A stretch of DNA of 63,455 bases. Source: Bradyrhizobium campsiandrae (lineage in GTDB: Bacteria; Pseudomonadota; Alphaproteobacteria; Rhizobiales; Xanthobacteraceae). The translations under genes and the position numbers were made by a program. The notes under the pieces were generated by a model. That model made no database searches and was not told the origin of the DNA. It was given only the letters and a program-made list of their open reading frames with translations. Each line of letters opens with the position of its first letter. Position 1 is the first letter of the stretch. This document shows, in pieces, positions 1 through 8,538 of this stretch. The DNA lies in the NCBI RefSeq assembly GCF_014529705.1, contig NZ_JAANIH010000051.1:1-63455 (forward strand), written 5' to 3'.

Positions 1-72
1 AACCCCAACCAGATCTCCGCCTGCGGCTGCGGCGAATCGGTCGAGCTGCGCCCGGCCAAGATCGACGGGTAG
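1..72 (+). CDS. C-terminal end of an A-type iron-sulfur carrier (HesB/IscA/ErpA family), partial
   Basis: Only the last 23 codons and the stop lie in the window; the gene begins before base 1. The visible end contains a Cys-Gly-Cys-Gly motif about 14 residues before the C-terminus. In A-type Fe-S carriers this C-terminal CxC pair, with a third Cys further upstream (not visible), binds the [2Fe-2S] or [4Fe-4S] cluster that is handed to client apoproteins in the cytoplasm. The Asn-Pro-Asn lead-in to the motif also fits the family. Whether this is ErpA, IscA or SufA cannot be decided from the fragment. Confidence 0.7.
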   Translation, partial: NPNQISACGCGESVELRPAKIDG

Positions 73-97
73 GCCCGGCTTTCTCCAATCACACCGC

Positions 98-235
98 CGT
101 CGTGCCGGCGCAGGCCGGGACCCATACCGCGAGATCTCTCGACGATGCGCGGTATCAATACCATGCTGTAGCGGCTGCCAGTCTTCGCTAAACTCCTGCC
201 GCGGAGTATGGGTCCCGGCCTGCGCCGGGACGACG
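98..235. repeat. 138-bp palindromic intergenic repeat, family A, copy 1
   Basis: The element begins with CGTCGTGCCGGCGCAGGCC and ends with the near-perfect reverse complement, giving terminal inverted repeats of about 29 bp around a less conserved centre. A second copy of the same length (138 bp) lies at 29676-29813 with the same architecture. Such short palindromic elements are dispersed between genes in bradyrhizobial genomes. It runs into the start region of the downstream TfoX-like gene, so the open frame that begins at 208 inside the repeat is not the natural start. Confidence 0.8.
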
Positions 236-255
236 ATGGGGAGGCTGCTCGGGCC

Positions 256-699
256 ATGGACCGCGAATTCCTGACCGACCTGTTCGCCGATTTCGGCCCC
301 GTCACCATCCGCAAGATGTTTTCCGGCCACGGCATCTCCGTCGACGGGGTCAATTTCGCTTTGTCCCTGCGCGCCGGGCTGTTCTTTCGCGCCGACGAGG
401 TGACCATCCCGGACTTTGAGGCGGAAGGCTCAAAGCCGTTCCAGTACTCCACCCGCGCCAAGACCGTGCTGGTGAATTCCTATTGGGAACTGCCGGCGCG
501 CTTGTTCGACGATTCCGCCGAGCTGGCGCAATGGGCAAGGGCGGCGCTCGCCGCCGCCCAGCGCGCCAAGGTGAAGAAGCGGCCGAAGAAGAAAGCTGCG
601 ACGAAGAAGGTTGCGCCGAAGCAGTCCTTAGCCAAGAAGGCTGCCAAGAAAACGGCGCGTCGGGAGGGCAAAGCGAAGCGTGCCTACCGGTCGAAATAA
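256..699 (+). CDS. TfoX N-terminal domain protein with Lys/Ala-rich histone-H1-like tail
   Basis: A 147-residue protein. Residues 1-100 match the TfoX/Sxy N-terminal domain: the opening MDREFLTDLFADFGPVTIRK leads into the KMFSGHGISV and LFFRADE segments typical of it. In gamma-proteobacteria TfoX/Sxy promotes competence gene expression; the role in rhizobia is not established. Residues 105-147 form a highly basic tail of AKK/KKA units resembling eukaryotic H1 or bacterial H1-like proteins and probably bind nucleic acid. The start at 256 is preferred to GTG/ATG codons at or before 208 because the latter are within a palindromic repeat. It stands alone, convergent with the FabA-like gene. Confidence 0.8.
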   Translation: MDREFLTDLFADFGPVTIRKMFSGHGISVDGVNFALSLRAGLFFRADEVTIPDFEAEGSKPFQYSTRAKTVLVNSYWELPARLFDDSAELAQWARAALAAAQRAKVKKRPKKKAATKKVAPKQSLAKKAAKKTARREGKAKRAYRSK

Positions 700-755
700 T
701 CATGTCGAGATCGTGGGCACGGCGCTTCCGCGCCTTTGCCCACGATAGCAGAGGA

Positions 756-1286
756 TCAATCCACGGCCTTCGTCAGTCCGACCCGCATATCCTTGGCCAC
801 GAACACGCAGACGCCATCAGCAACCACGCGCCCGTCCGCGATGCCGAGCACGAGCTTGCCGCGCCGGACCATCCGCATGGCAACCTCATAGCGCACGCGC
901 TGTGCGTTGGGCGTGATTTCGCCGGTGCATGCGACCTCGCCGACGCCGATGGCGCGGCCCTTGCCCGGCGAGCCCGACCAGCCGAGCCAGTAGCCGACCA
1001 TCTGCCACATGGCATCGAGTCCCAGCGTGGGCGGCATCACTGCGTCGCTGCGATAGTGGCAGTCGAAGAACCAGTGGCCTTTTGTGATGTCGAGCTCGCC
1101 CACGATATGGCCTTTGCCGAACTCGCCGCCGTCCAGGCTGATCTCCGTGATGCGGTCCATCATCAGCATCGGCGGCGCCGGCAATTGCGCGTTGCCGGGG
1201 CCGAAATACCCGCCTTCGCTCGATCTCAGCAGTTCGTCCCTGCTGTAGGACGGTTGCGGCGTGTGAAAGTCGTGAGGATTGGGCAA
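756..1286 (-). CDS. FabA-like beta-hydroxyacyl-ACP dehydratase paralogue
   Basis: A 176-residue hot-dog-fold protein of FabA length. It keeps the catalytic His77 (DCHY) and Asp91 (GLDAMWQ) that in E. coli FabA (His70, Asp84) dehydrate and isomerise 3-hydroxydecanoyl-ACP. The strongly conserved VMPGCLGLDA loop is VMPPTLGLDA here, so the Gly-Cys pair beside the acyl tunnel is Pro-Thr. No fabB or fabI neighbour is present, although rhizobial housekeeping fabA usually sits with them. This suggests a specialised paralogue rather than the main unsaturated-fatty-acid enzyme. The start is TTG, with a GAGGA stretch about 10 bases upstream. Substrate unknown. Confidence 0.8.
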   Translation of the reverse strand: MPNPHDFHTPQPSYSRDELLRSSEGGYFGPGNAQLPAPPMLMMDRITEISLDGGEFGKGHIVGELDITKGHWFFDCHYRSDAVMPPTLGLDAMWQMVGYWLGWSGSPGKGRAIGVGEVACTGEITPNAQRVRYEVAMRMVRRGKLVLGIADGRVVADGVCVFVAKDMRVGLTKAVD

Positions 1287-1371
1287 GGCGACAAGTCCTC
1301 GATGCGAATTGGCGAGGAAGATGTCGTTCGTCAGGTTGCAATGTCAAGCGGGCCGGATCGCGCGGCCGGCA

Positions 1372-2439
1372 TCACGCCACCCGGTTGTGCGTCTCGACCG
1401 CGTATTCCGGGTCGACCTCGCAGATCACGCGGTTGCGGCCATTGCGCTTGGCGGCGTAGAGGCAAGCATCGGCGCGCTCGATCAGCGCGTCGGTGTCGTC
1501 GCCCTCTTTCAGCAGCGAGACGCCGACCGAAATGGTGACCCGGCCGAGGATCTCGCCGGTGGACTTCTTCTTCAATTCCTTCGCCATGACCGCGCGGCGA
1601 ATATGGTCGGCGACGGTGAGGGCCTGGCGAATGCCGGTGTTGGGCAGCACCACCGCGAATTCCTCGCCGCCATAGCGCGCGGTGATGTCCTGGCCCTTGA
1701 TGGTCTGCTTGAGGGACAGGCCGACGAGCCGAAGCACCTGGTCGCCGGTGAGATGGCCGTAGGAATCGTTGAACGACTTGAAATGGTCGATGTCGAACAG
1801 CAGGAGCGACAGCGGCTCGCCGCTTGCAAGCGCGCTCTGCACGGCCATGCCGATCATGCGGTCGAAATATTTGCGGTTGCCGAGGCCGGTGAGCGGATCG
1901 GTGAGGCTCTCGGCGCGGATCGCCTCGAGGCTGAGCTGGAGGTTGCTGATCTCGTTCTTCGACAACGTCAGCCGGTCTTCGAGCGCCTTGTTGGTCTCGC
2001 GCATCTCGCCGGTCGAGCGCAGCAGCGCCTCGACGATTGCCTGGATCTGCGCCGCGCTCTTGGCCGAGGAGAGATTTTCGGTCGCGCCCGCCAGGCTTGC
2101 ATCGTAAGAGCCCGTCATCCCGAGCGCGTCGCTCAAGACCTTCATCACGTCGTCGATCTCGCCGATGACGCGCGCGCCCACCTTGTCGATGCGGTCGGTC
2201 GTCTTGATGTGGGAGAGGTAGGTGTCGTAGATCTGCTCGAGATCGGCTTCGGACAGCTTGCCGTTGCGTGCCAGCGTCTCGTTGATGATCTTGTTGAGCG
2301 GCGCGTTGTAACCGGTCGCGTAGACGTACCAGATCTCGTAATTGCGGGGAATTGCGGTCTGCTTCAGCGACCGGATCTGACCGAGCGCCACCTCGGCGAA
2401 CGCCAACGTGCGTTCGTGTTCATCGAGCACTTTGACCAC
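1372..2439 (-). CDS. GGDEF-domain protein, probable diguanylate cyclase
   Basis: A 355-residue cytoplasmic protein. Residues 1-150 are an alpha-helical N-terminal region with no recognised sensor domain, followed by a likely coiled coil at 150-178 (ETNKALEDRL...EISNLQLSLEAIRAE). The GGDEF domain spans about 179-345, with the signature GGEEF at 257-261 and the DPLTGLGNR entry motif at 181-189. An intact GG(D/E)EF predicts synthesis of cyclic di-GMP from two GTP. The usual inhibitory RxxD motif five residues before the signature reads KGQD, so product inhibition may be weak or absent. The start is GTG with GGGGA upstream. It is transcribed toward the FabA-like gene but 85 bp separate them. Confidence 0.88.
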   Translation of the reverse strand: MVKVLDEHERTLAFAEVALGQIRSLKQTAIPRNYEIWYVYATGYNAPLNKIINETLARNGKLSEADLEQIYDTYLSHIKTTDRIDKVGARVIGEIDDVMKVLSDALGMTGSYDASLAGATENLSSAKSAAQIQAIVEALLRSTGEMRETNKALEDRLTLSKNEISNLQLSLEAIRAESLTDPLTGLGNRKYFDRMIGMAVQSALASGEPLSLLLFDIDHFKSFNDSYGHLTGDQVLRLVGLSLKQTIKGQDITARYGGEEFAVVLPNTGIRQALTVADHIRRAVMAKELKKKSTGEILGRVTISVGVSLLKEGDDTDALIERADACLYAAKRNGRNRVICEVDPEYAVETHNRVA

Positions 2440-2568
2440 AGAACATTCCCCACGGCGGCCGATGCCCCCATCGACCGCAGCAATGCTTAAATTATGTTCG
2501 TAGGCTAACGGACGATCATGAACGGTCGGTAAACGTTCGGCCGTTCAACTTGCGCGTGTATCGCGGTG

Positions 2569-4065
2569 TCATGCTCCGGCGGGGGAGCGGACCGGCCGGA
2601 GCAGAAAGGCCGGGAGGTGCGAGTGATCGCCGGGCTCGGTGTCGACCTCGCGCTGGCGGCGCGGCTCGGGACGGCCGATCGACGGCACGTGCGACGGATT
2701 GGCCTGCTGACGCGCCCCGTGACGCGGTTCGGAGGATGGCCTGGCTTCCCGCGGAGGCCTTGCCTCGCGTGCGGGCCGGGCTTCGGCCGCATGCCGTGCC
2801 TCGCCCCGTGCCTCCCGCGGTTCATGGCTGCGCTCGCGGTCACGGCCGCGCTGCGGCTTGCCGCGTCCGCCCCGGGAACGCTCTCGGCCGTGCTGCTCGC
2901 GCGGGCGCTCGGCGGCGTCGCCGGCTTCGGTGTGGACGTCGTAGTTGCCCTCGGCGCGGGGGATGCTCTGGCCGATCAGCTTCTCGATTGCCACCATCGA
3001 CTTCTGGTCGAGCGGCGTGACGATCGAGATCGCGGTGCCGGTGCGGCCGGCGCGGCCGGTGCGGCCGATGCGATGAACGTAGTCGTCGGCGTGGTGGGGA
3101 ACGTCGAAATTGAAGACGTGGCTGACCTCGGGAATGTCGAGGCCGCGGGCGGCGACGTCGGAGGCGACGAGCAGCGGCAGTTCGCCCTTGCGGAATTGTT
3201 CGAGTGCGGCCGTGCGGGCCGACTGGTCCATGTCGCCATGCAGCGCACCGACGCTGAAGCCGTGCTTTTGCAGCGATTTGTGAACGATCGCGACTTCGCG
3301 CTTGCGATTGCAGAAGATGATCGCGTTCTTGAGGTCCTTGGCCTCGCGCAGCAGACGGCGGAGCAATTCGCGCTTCTCGTGGGCCTCGCGCCCGGCGGGG
3401 ACCTGGACCTGCGTGACGGTCACGGCGGTGGTGGCGGGTTTGGAGACCTCGACCTTCTGCGGATTGTGCAGGAAGGCCTCGGTGATGCGCCGGATCTCCG
3501 GCGGCATGGTCGCGGTGAAGAACAGGGTCTGCCGCGTGAAGGGGACGAGCTTGCAGATGCGCTCGATGTCAGGAATGAAGCCCATGTCCAGCATGCGGTC
3601 GGCCTCGTCGATGACGAGCAGCTCGACGCCGGTGAGCAGAAGGCCGCCGCGCTCGGTATGGTCGAGCAGGCGGCCGGGAGTTGCGATCAGCACGTCGACG
3701 CCGCGCGTCAGCTTGGCATCCTGGTCGCCGAAGGAGACGCCGCCGATCAAGAGGGCGACGTTGAGTTTCTGGCCGGCGCCGTAGCGGTCGAAGTTTTCCT
3801 TCACCTGGGCTGCGAGCTCGCGGGTCGGCTCCAGGATCAGCGTGCGCGGCATGCGTGCGCGGGCGCGACCCTTTTCGAGGATGGTGAGCATCGGCAGCAC
3901 GAAGGCCGCGGTCTTGCCGGTGCCGGTCTGGGCGATGCCGAGCACGTCTTTGCGTGCGAGGACGTGGGGAATCGCCTGTTCCTGGATGGGGGTGGGGGTG
4001 GTGTAACCGGTGGCCGCCACTGCGGCGAGGACTTTTTCGGATAGTCCGAGATTGGAAAAGGACAT
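2569..4065 (-). CDS. rhlE: DEAD-box ATP-dependent RNA helicase, RhlE-like
   Basis: A 498-residue protein. The helicase core occupies residues 1-370: Q motif (TPTPIQEQ, 23-30), Walker A AQTGTGKT (45-52), PTRELAAQ, DEADRMLDMGF, SAT-like motif III (FFTATMP), then RGLDIP and HRIGRTGR of the second RecA domain. Residues 380-498 are a low-complexity tail rich in Arg, Glu, His, Pro and Ala, typical of the RhlE/DeaD group and likely to bind RNA. Such helicases unwind RNA in ribosome assembly and mRNA turnover and are often cold-induced. The 280-bp upstream gap leaves room for a long 5' leader, but no specific RNA structure was identified there. Confidence 0.92.
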   Translation of the reverse strand: MSFSNLGLSEKVLAAVAATGYTTPTPIQEQAIPHVLARKDVLGIAQTGTGKTAAFVLPMLTILEKGRARARMPRTLILEPTRELAAQVKENFDRYGAGQKLNVALLIGGVSFGDQDAKLTRGVDVLIATPGRLLDHTERGGLLLTGVELLVIDEADRMLDMGFIPDIERICKLVPFTRQTLFFTATMPPEIRRITEAFLHNPQKVEVSKPATTAVTVTQVQVPAGREAHEKRELLRRLLREAKDLKNAIIFCNRKREVAIVHKSLQKHGFSVGALHGDMDQSARTAALEQFRKGELPLLVASDVAARGLDIPEVSHVFNFDVPHHADDYVHRIGRTGRAGRTGTAISIVTPLDQKSMVAIEKLIGQSIPRAEGNYDVHTEAGDAAERPREQHGRERSRGGRGKPQRGRDRERSHEPREARGEARHAAEARPAREARPPREARPSSEPRHGARQQANPSHVPSIGRPEPRRQREVDTEPGDHSHLPAFLLRPVRSPAGA

Positions 4066-4275
4066 TGAGCCTCTGGTCGAAACCGCCGTTCGGAATCGAG
4101 AGTAAAAAGGCTGTCGCGTTCCACCCCGAAACGGCGCGCTCTCAAAGAAGCTGGGGGTGCTGACTCACGCGAACAAAGCGCAAGGCCCAGGAATCGCTTT
4201 TCGATCTGGACCGCGTCGACCCGGAACATAGGGCGGAATCGGCCAAAGTCAATGGAGCAGGCGCGGGAAGGTCCT

Positions 4276-4293
4276 AAAAACCCTCAGGTTTTT
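4276..4293 (-). terminator. Possible Rho-independent terminator of the AraC-type gene
   Basis: AAAAACC-CTCA-GGTTTTT forms a 7-bp hairpin with a 4-base loop about 54 bases beyond the stop of the AraC-type gene read on the minus strand. The U-run is part of the stem, so it is a weak candidate. Confidence 0.3.
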
Positions 4294-4346
4294 GCCCAAA
4301 TAGCGGGCGCGGCTCGGCTTTTCGGTTGCAGTGGCCAGCCGAAGGG

Positions 4347-5309
4347 TTAACGCGCCCTTGCTGCCTGCTCCCGAAAGTCGCCGGGCGCCATGCCGTAGGC
4401 GGCGTTGAAGACCCGGTAATAGGTCGCCAGGCTCTCGAAACCGCAGGCGGCGGCGATATCCGCGATCAGCCGATCCGGGGCTTCGCGCATCAAATGGCGG
4501 CTCTTCTTCAGCCGCTCTTCCGTGACGGTCTGCGAGAAGCTGCGCTCGGCGAGTTCGAACAGCATATGCAGGTGCCGCACGGAGACGCCAAGCAGGTCGG
4601 CCACCCGCGATGGCGCCAGATCAGGGTCGTGCAAATGACGGCCGATCAGGCGCCGCGCCAGCGACAGGCGCGCCGTCCGGAGCGCGGCCTGACCGCGGCG
4701 GCTGCCTGGCCTTGTGAGGCCGCGCTCGATCAGCGCCAGATGTCCGAGCGCCTGCACCAGCGCAACGGCATCAGCCGCACCCTCATTTGCGGCGGCTTCG
4801 CCGAGATCGGCAAAACCGGCATCGAGCAGGGCGTGCAGAGCTGGATCGTTGAAGGGCTTCGGCGCAAGCTCCCGCATGCGTCTGTCCTGGGTGGCGAGGC
4901 CGCTGACGGGAATCTTCAGAATCCGCAGATGAAAACCTGAAACGCCCAGCGGCCTGGTACGATAGGGCAGGTCGGTATGGCTGGTTGCGAAGCTGCCATT
5001 GGCGATCGCGAAATCGCTGGCGCGCATGCCGCCGAACCAGCCGCCGCCGCCGAGCTGCTGGTAGACACAGATGCTGTCACCCGGCGCATGGCCGATGTCG
5101 CTCTGACTGCGCTCGACCGCATAGGGGGAGGCTTTCAGCTCCACCAGGGCGGCGTTGCCGACCTGGCCTAGCGAGAATTCCCCGTAGAAATCTGCGCGCT
5201 GTTCGCGCTCGAGCTCTGCCGTGACCCCGAACAGGCCCTTGGCACGCACCTCGCGCCAATAGTCGAACCGGTCATGCGGCTCGACCTCGTCGGTGCACCA
5301 GCGATACAC
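4347..5309 (-). CDS. AraC-family transcriptional regulator
   Basis: A 320-residue cytoplasmic DNA-binding protein. Residues 1-190 resemble the AraC-binding-like N-terminal domain of the FeaR group (opening with a DRFDYWREV motif). Residues 215-315 carry two helix-turn-helix motifs: first around LAPSRVADLLGVSVRHLHML, second around LIADIAAACGFESLATYYRV, ending with the family-typical F...YGMAPGDFR. The start is GTG with GAGGG about 8 bases upstream. The gene is divergent from the caspase-like gene, so it may regulate that neighbour, but nothing in the sequence shows the ligand or the target. Confidence 0.9.
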   Translation of the reverse strand: MYRWCTDEVEPHDRFDYWREVRAKGLFGVTAELEREQRADFYGEFSLGQVGNAALVELKASPYAVERSQSDIGHAPGDSICVYQQLGGGGWFGGMRASDFAIANGSFATSHTDLPYRTRPLGVSGFHLRILKIPVSGLATQDRRMRELAPKPFNDPALHALLDAGFADLGEAAANEGAADAVALVQALGHLALIERGLTRPGSRRGQAALRTARLSLARRLIGRHLHDPDLAPSRVADLLGVSVRHLHMLFELAERSFSQTVTEERLKKSRHLMREAPDRLIADIAAACGFESLATYYRVFNAAYGMAPGDFREQAARAR

Positions 5310-5495
5310 GGCTGTCCCTCGTCACCAGGAATTCCGCCCAAGAAAGAGCAGATTCCGGCGGTCACTGCCATAGGCCAGATGATGGAACCGCCGAGGCAGG
5401 CCGGTTGAACCGCCGTTGCGGCTGCACCGACTATCACATCGATGGCGTAGGCTCCCTCTGGGAGCCAACGGGGAGCCTTGAAGCGGGAAGACACG

Positions 5496-7019
5496 ATGAT
5501 CCGTCGCATGTTCAGGATTCTGGCGGCGCTTGGCCTTGTGGCCGGCCTCAGTGGTTTCGCGAGCGTTGCCCATGCCGAAAAGCGCGTCGCGCTCGTCGTC
5601 GGCAACAACGACTACAAGAACGTTCCGAAACTCCTCAAGGCCGTCAATGACGCCCGCACCATGGGCGACACGCTGAAGCAGCTCGGCTTCCAGGTGATGG
5701 TCGCCGAAAACCAGAACCGTCAGCAATTCACCGAGACGCTGCTTGCCTTCGACCGGGCGATCGAGCCGGGCGATACCGCGTTCTTCTTCTACGCCGGCCA
5801 CGGTTTCGAGATCGCCGGCCAGAACTACCTGCTGCCGACCGACGTGCCGGCCGCGACCGAAGGCCAGGAGGAACTGGTGCGCGATGCCTCGATCCTCGCC
5901 GACCGCGTGGTCGAGCGTCTCCAGAACAAGAAGGCGCGGACCTCGATCCTGGTGTTCGACGCCTGCCGCAACAATCCGTTCGAACGATCAGGCACGCGCG
6001 CGGTCGCCGGCGGCGGGGGCCTAGCGCCGATGACGCAGCTGCCCGAAGGCGTGTTCTCGGTGTTCTCGGCAGGCCCGCGCCAGACCGCGCTCGATCGTCT
6101 CTCCAATGACGATGCCAATCCGAATTCAGTGTTCACGCGCACCTTCGCCAGGGAGCTGCTCCAGCCCGGCGAAAACCTCGTGCAGGTCGCGCAGCACACG
6201 CGCCGCCTGGTCAGCGAGATGGCCGACACCGTCAAGCACAAGCAGGTGCCCGTCTATTTCGACCAGATGGTCGACGACGTCTTCCTCAGCGGTGCCGCAA
6301 AGGACGCCGCGGCCGCTGCAGCGCGGCCGGCCGATCCGCCACCGCAGAAGGTCGCGGCCCTGCCGCCGGTCTCCGTTCCGCGCGTGCCGAAGGAAGAGAC
6401 CACCAACGCGCCGATCGCGAGCTTCTCCCGGCACAATGGCGGCTGGAGCGTGACCTTCTCCTTCGCCGATCCGACGCTCGGTGTGTCCTGGCGCATGGCC
6501 GGCAGCGGTGATTTTCGCGAGACCGGATTCATGGACGCGCTCGATCCGCGCACCCGCAAGCGGATGCCGAACCCGTCAATCGAGCTGCCGCCGGACGCGC
6601 AGGCCGGCACCATCGAGGTCCGCTATGTCGATGCGTCCGGCGACATGCAGGGGCCGTTCCCGATCAAGTTCGATCCCGAGGCGGCGTTGATCCGCGATTA
6701 TCGCAAGATCCTCGACATGACCTCGACGAGCTGGCTGTCGTTCCGCGAGTTCAACGGCCTTCTGGTGTATTACAGCCACCTGATCTCGTATCGCTGCGCC
6801 ATCCGCGAGGCGCGGATCGGGATCGACACGGCGGTGCCGAACCAGGTTCTGAAGATGCCGCCTTGCGACATGCGTGATCCCCTGGCGGACTCCAGCCGCA
6901 GCCTGCTCTATCAGAAGCTGCCGCCCTCGACCCAATTCATGTCGGTCGAGCTCACCTATCGGGACGGCAGCGTCTCGGAAATCAAGACTTTCCGTACCTC
7001 GAACCGCAGCAACAATTGA
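5496..7019 (+). CDS. Secreted caspase-family (peptidase C14) protein
   Basis: The ATG at 5496 has a GGGAAG ribosome site; the frame also opens at a TTG at 5478. The protein has 507 residues with a signal peptide (cleavage near AHA-EK at 27/28), so the domain acts in the periplasm or outside. Residues 28-265 are a caspase p20-like domain with the catalytic His102 (YAGHG) and Cys157 (DACRNNPF). Residues 265-310 are an Ala/Pro linker. Residues 310-507 are a distinct C-terminal domain I do not recognise, with two Cys in RCAIREAR and MPPCDM. Bacterial caspase homologues cleave after Arg/Lys or acidic residues; substrate and role here are unknown. Divergent from the AraC regulator. Confidence 0.88.
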   Translation: MIRRMFRILAALGLVAGLSGFASVAHAEKRVALVVGNNDYKNVPKLLKAVNDARTMGDTLKQLGFQVMVAENQNRQQFTETLLAFDRAIEPGDTAFFFYAGHGFEIAGQNYLLPTDVPAATEGQEELVRDASILADRVVERLQNKKARTSILVFDACRNNPFERSGTRAVAGGGGLAPMTQLPEGVFSVFSAGPRQTALDRLSNDDANPNSVFTRTFARELLQPGENLVQVAQHTRRLVSEMADTVKHKQVPVYFDQMVDDVFLSGAAKDAAAAAARPADPPPQKVAALPPVSVPRVPKEETTNAPIASFSRHNGGWSVTFSFADPTLGVSWRMAGSGDFRETGFMDALDPRTRKRMPNPSIELPPDAQAGTIEVRYVDASGDMQGPFPIKFDPEAALIRDYRKILDMTSTSWLSFREFNGLLVYYSHLISYRCAIREARIGIDTAVPNQVLKMPPCDMRDPLADSSRSLLYQKLPPSTQFMSVELTYRDGSVSEIKTFRTSNRSNN

Positions 7020-7103
7020 ACGGATCTTCTCGATCGAACTGAGCCTTCGACGCGGCCGGGCGTTACAATCTCTTGCTAGATTGAAGCGCCGGGAGGCCAG
7101 ATC

Positions 7104-8360
7104 ATGGATGCAACCACGCCTCGACAATCTCCCTCGCGTTCCATGAAAGTCCGCTGCTGCATCGTCGGCGGCGGACCTGCGGGCATGATGCTCGGTTATC
7201 TCTTGGGACGGGCCGGCATCGAGGTCGTGGTGCTGGAGAAGCATGCCGATTTCTTCCGCGACTTTCGCGGCGATACCGTGCATCCCTCGACGCTGCAGGT
7301 GATGGACGAGCTCGGTCTCATCGACGGCTTCCTGAAGCTGCCGCATCAGCGCCTGCAGACCATGGACGGCCTGATCGGCGGCACCAAGGTGCGGATCGCC
7401 GATCTCAGCCGGCTGAAGACCAAGTACCCCTTCATCGCCTTCATGCCGCAATGGGATTTTCTGAACTTCCTGCGCGAGGCCGGCACGCGCTTCGGCTCGC
7501 TCGAGGTGCTCATGAAGACCGAGGCGGTCGACCTGATCCGCAACGGCGAGACCATCGCCGGCGTGCGCGCCAGGACTCCCGACGGCATCCTCGACATCGA
7601 GGCCGATCTCACCATCGCCTGCGACGGCCGGCACTCGACGCTGCGCGAGCGCGCCGGCCTCAGCGCCGAGGAGATCGGCGCGCCAATGGACATACTGTGG
7701 TTCCGCGCCGGGCGAACGCCCGACGAGACCGAGAATTTGTTCGCCCGGGTCGAGCCGGGCAAGATGATGGTGACCTTCGATCGCGGCGACTATTGGCAAT
7801 GCGCCTATGTCATCGCGAAGGGGCAGTACGATACGGTGAAGGCGAGGGGCCTGCCGGCGCTGCTCGACGATGTCGTGCGGATGGCGCCGGTGCTCAAACG
7901 CGGCATTGCCGACGTCAAGAGCTTCGACGATGTCAAATTGCTGACGGTCGCGATCAACCGCCTGAAGCGTTGGACGCGGCCCGGCCTGCTTCTCATCGGC
8001 GATGCCGCGCATGCGATGTCGCCGGTCGGCGGCGTCGGCGTCAACCTCGCCATCCAGGATGCTGTCGCGACCGCCAACCTGCTCGCGGAGACGCTGGCGC
8101 GCGGCTGTCCGTCCGAGGACGAGCTCGATGCGGTAAGACGGCGTCGCGAGTTTCCGGTGCGGATGACCCAGGCCATGCAGGTGGTCGTGCAAAACAACAT
8201 CATCAAGGCCGCATTGAAGGGCGGCGATCGGCCGCTCAAGATCCCGCTGATCCTGCGCCTGATCTCGGCGCTGCCATGGCTCCAGGGCATTCCGGCGCGC
8301 TTCATCGCCATCGGCGTGCGGCCCGAGCACGTGCTTTCGAAAGCCGCGCCGCTCTCCTAG
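7104..8360 (+). CDS. FAD-dependent aromatic-ring-type monooxygenase (PHBH/UbiH fold)
   Basis: A 418-residue flavoprotein. The Rossmann motif VGGGPAGMMLGYLLGRAG is at residues 21-38, followed by the Glu that binds the FAD ribose (VVVLEK). The second FAD motif GDAAHAMSPVGGVGVNLAIQD (about 300-320) and a DG motif (ACDGRHS) place it in the class A flavin monooxygenases that hydroxylate phenolic or polyketide substrates with NAD(P)H and O2. A GGGAGG ribosome site precedes ATG 7104. It starts 84 bp after the caspase-like gene on the same strand, but no functional link is evident. The substrate is unknown. Confidence 0.88.
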   Translation: MDATTPRQSPSRSMKVRCCIVGGGPAGMMLGYLLGRAGIEVVVLEKHADFFRDFRGDTVHPSTLQVMDELGLIDGFLKLPHQRLQTMDGLIGGTKVRIADLSRLKTKYPFIAFMPQWDFLNFLREAGTRFGSLEVLMKTEAVDLIRNGETIAGVRARTPDGILDIEADLTIACDGRHSTLRERAGLSAEEIGAPMDILWFRAGRTPDETENLFARVEPGKMMVTFDRGDYWQCAYVIAKGQYDTVKARGLPALLDDVVRMAPVLKRGIADVKSFDDVKLLTVAINRLKRWTRPGLLLIGDAAHAMSPVGGVGVNLAIQDAVATANLLAETLARGCPSEDELDAVRRRREFPVRMTQAMQVVVQNNIIKAALKGGDRPLKIPLILRLISALPWLQGIPARFIAIGVRPEHVLSKAAPLS

Positions 8361-8538
8361 GACAGGGATTTGGTAGGGATAACGTGGCGTTAAATCGAGC
8401 GGATTGCGTTGCGCCCATGCAACAGCGCGCGCGGATTCAAAAGCCGCCATGGCCAATCCGGCGCCTTAACTTTCTTGATTCAAATTTGAGTAAGAACTGC
8501 GTGTGAGCGTGCGCCCATCAAAGGACACGGGGTGTACC

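Noticed and set aside
208..255. Earlier start for the TfoX-like gene
   Set aside because: These codons are the right end of the palindromic repeat; the domain begins at 256.
2566..4044. Long open frame on the plus strand opposite the DEAD-box helicase gene
   Set aside because: It mirrors the helicase gene codon for codon as expected in high-GC DNA, has no recognisable domain and no ribosome site.
6576..8456. 626-codon minus-strand frame across the flavoprotein gene
   Set aside because: It is antisense to two well-supported genes and shows no family resemblance.
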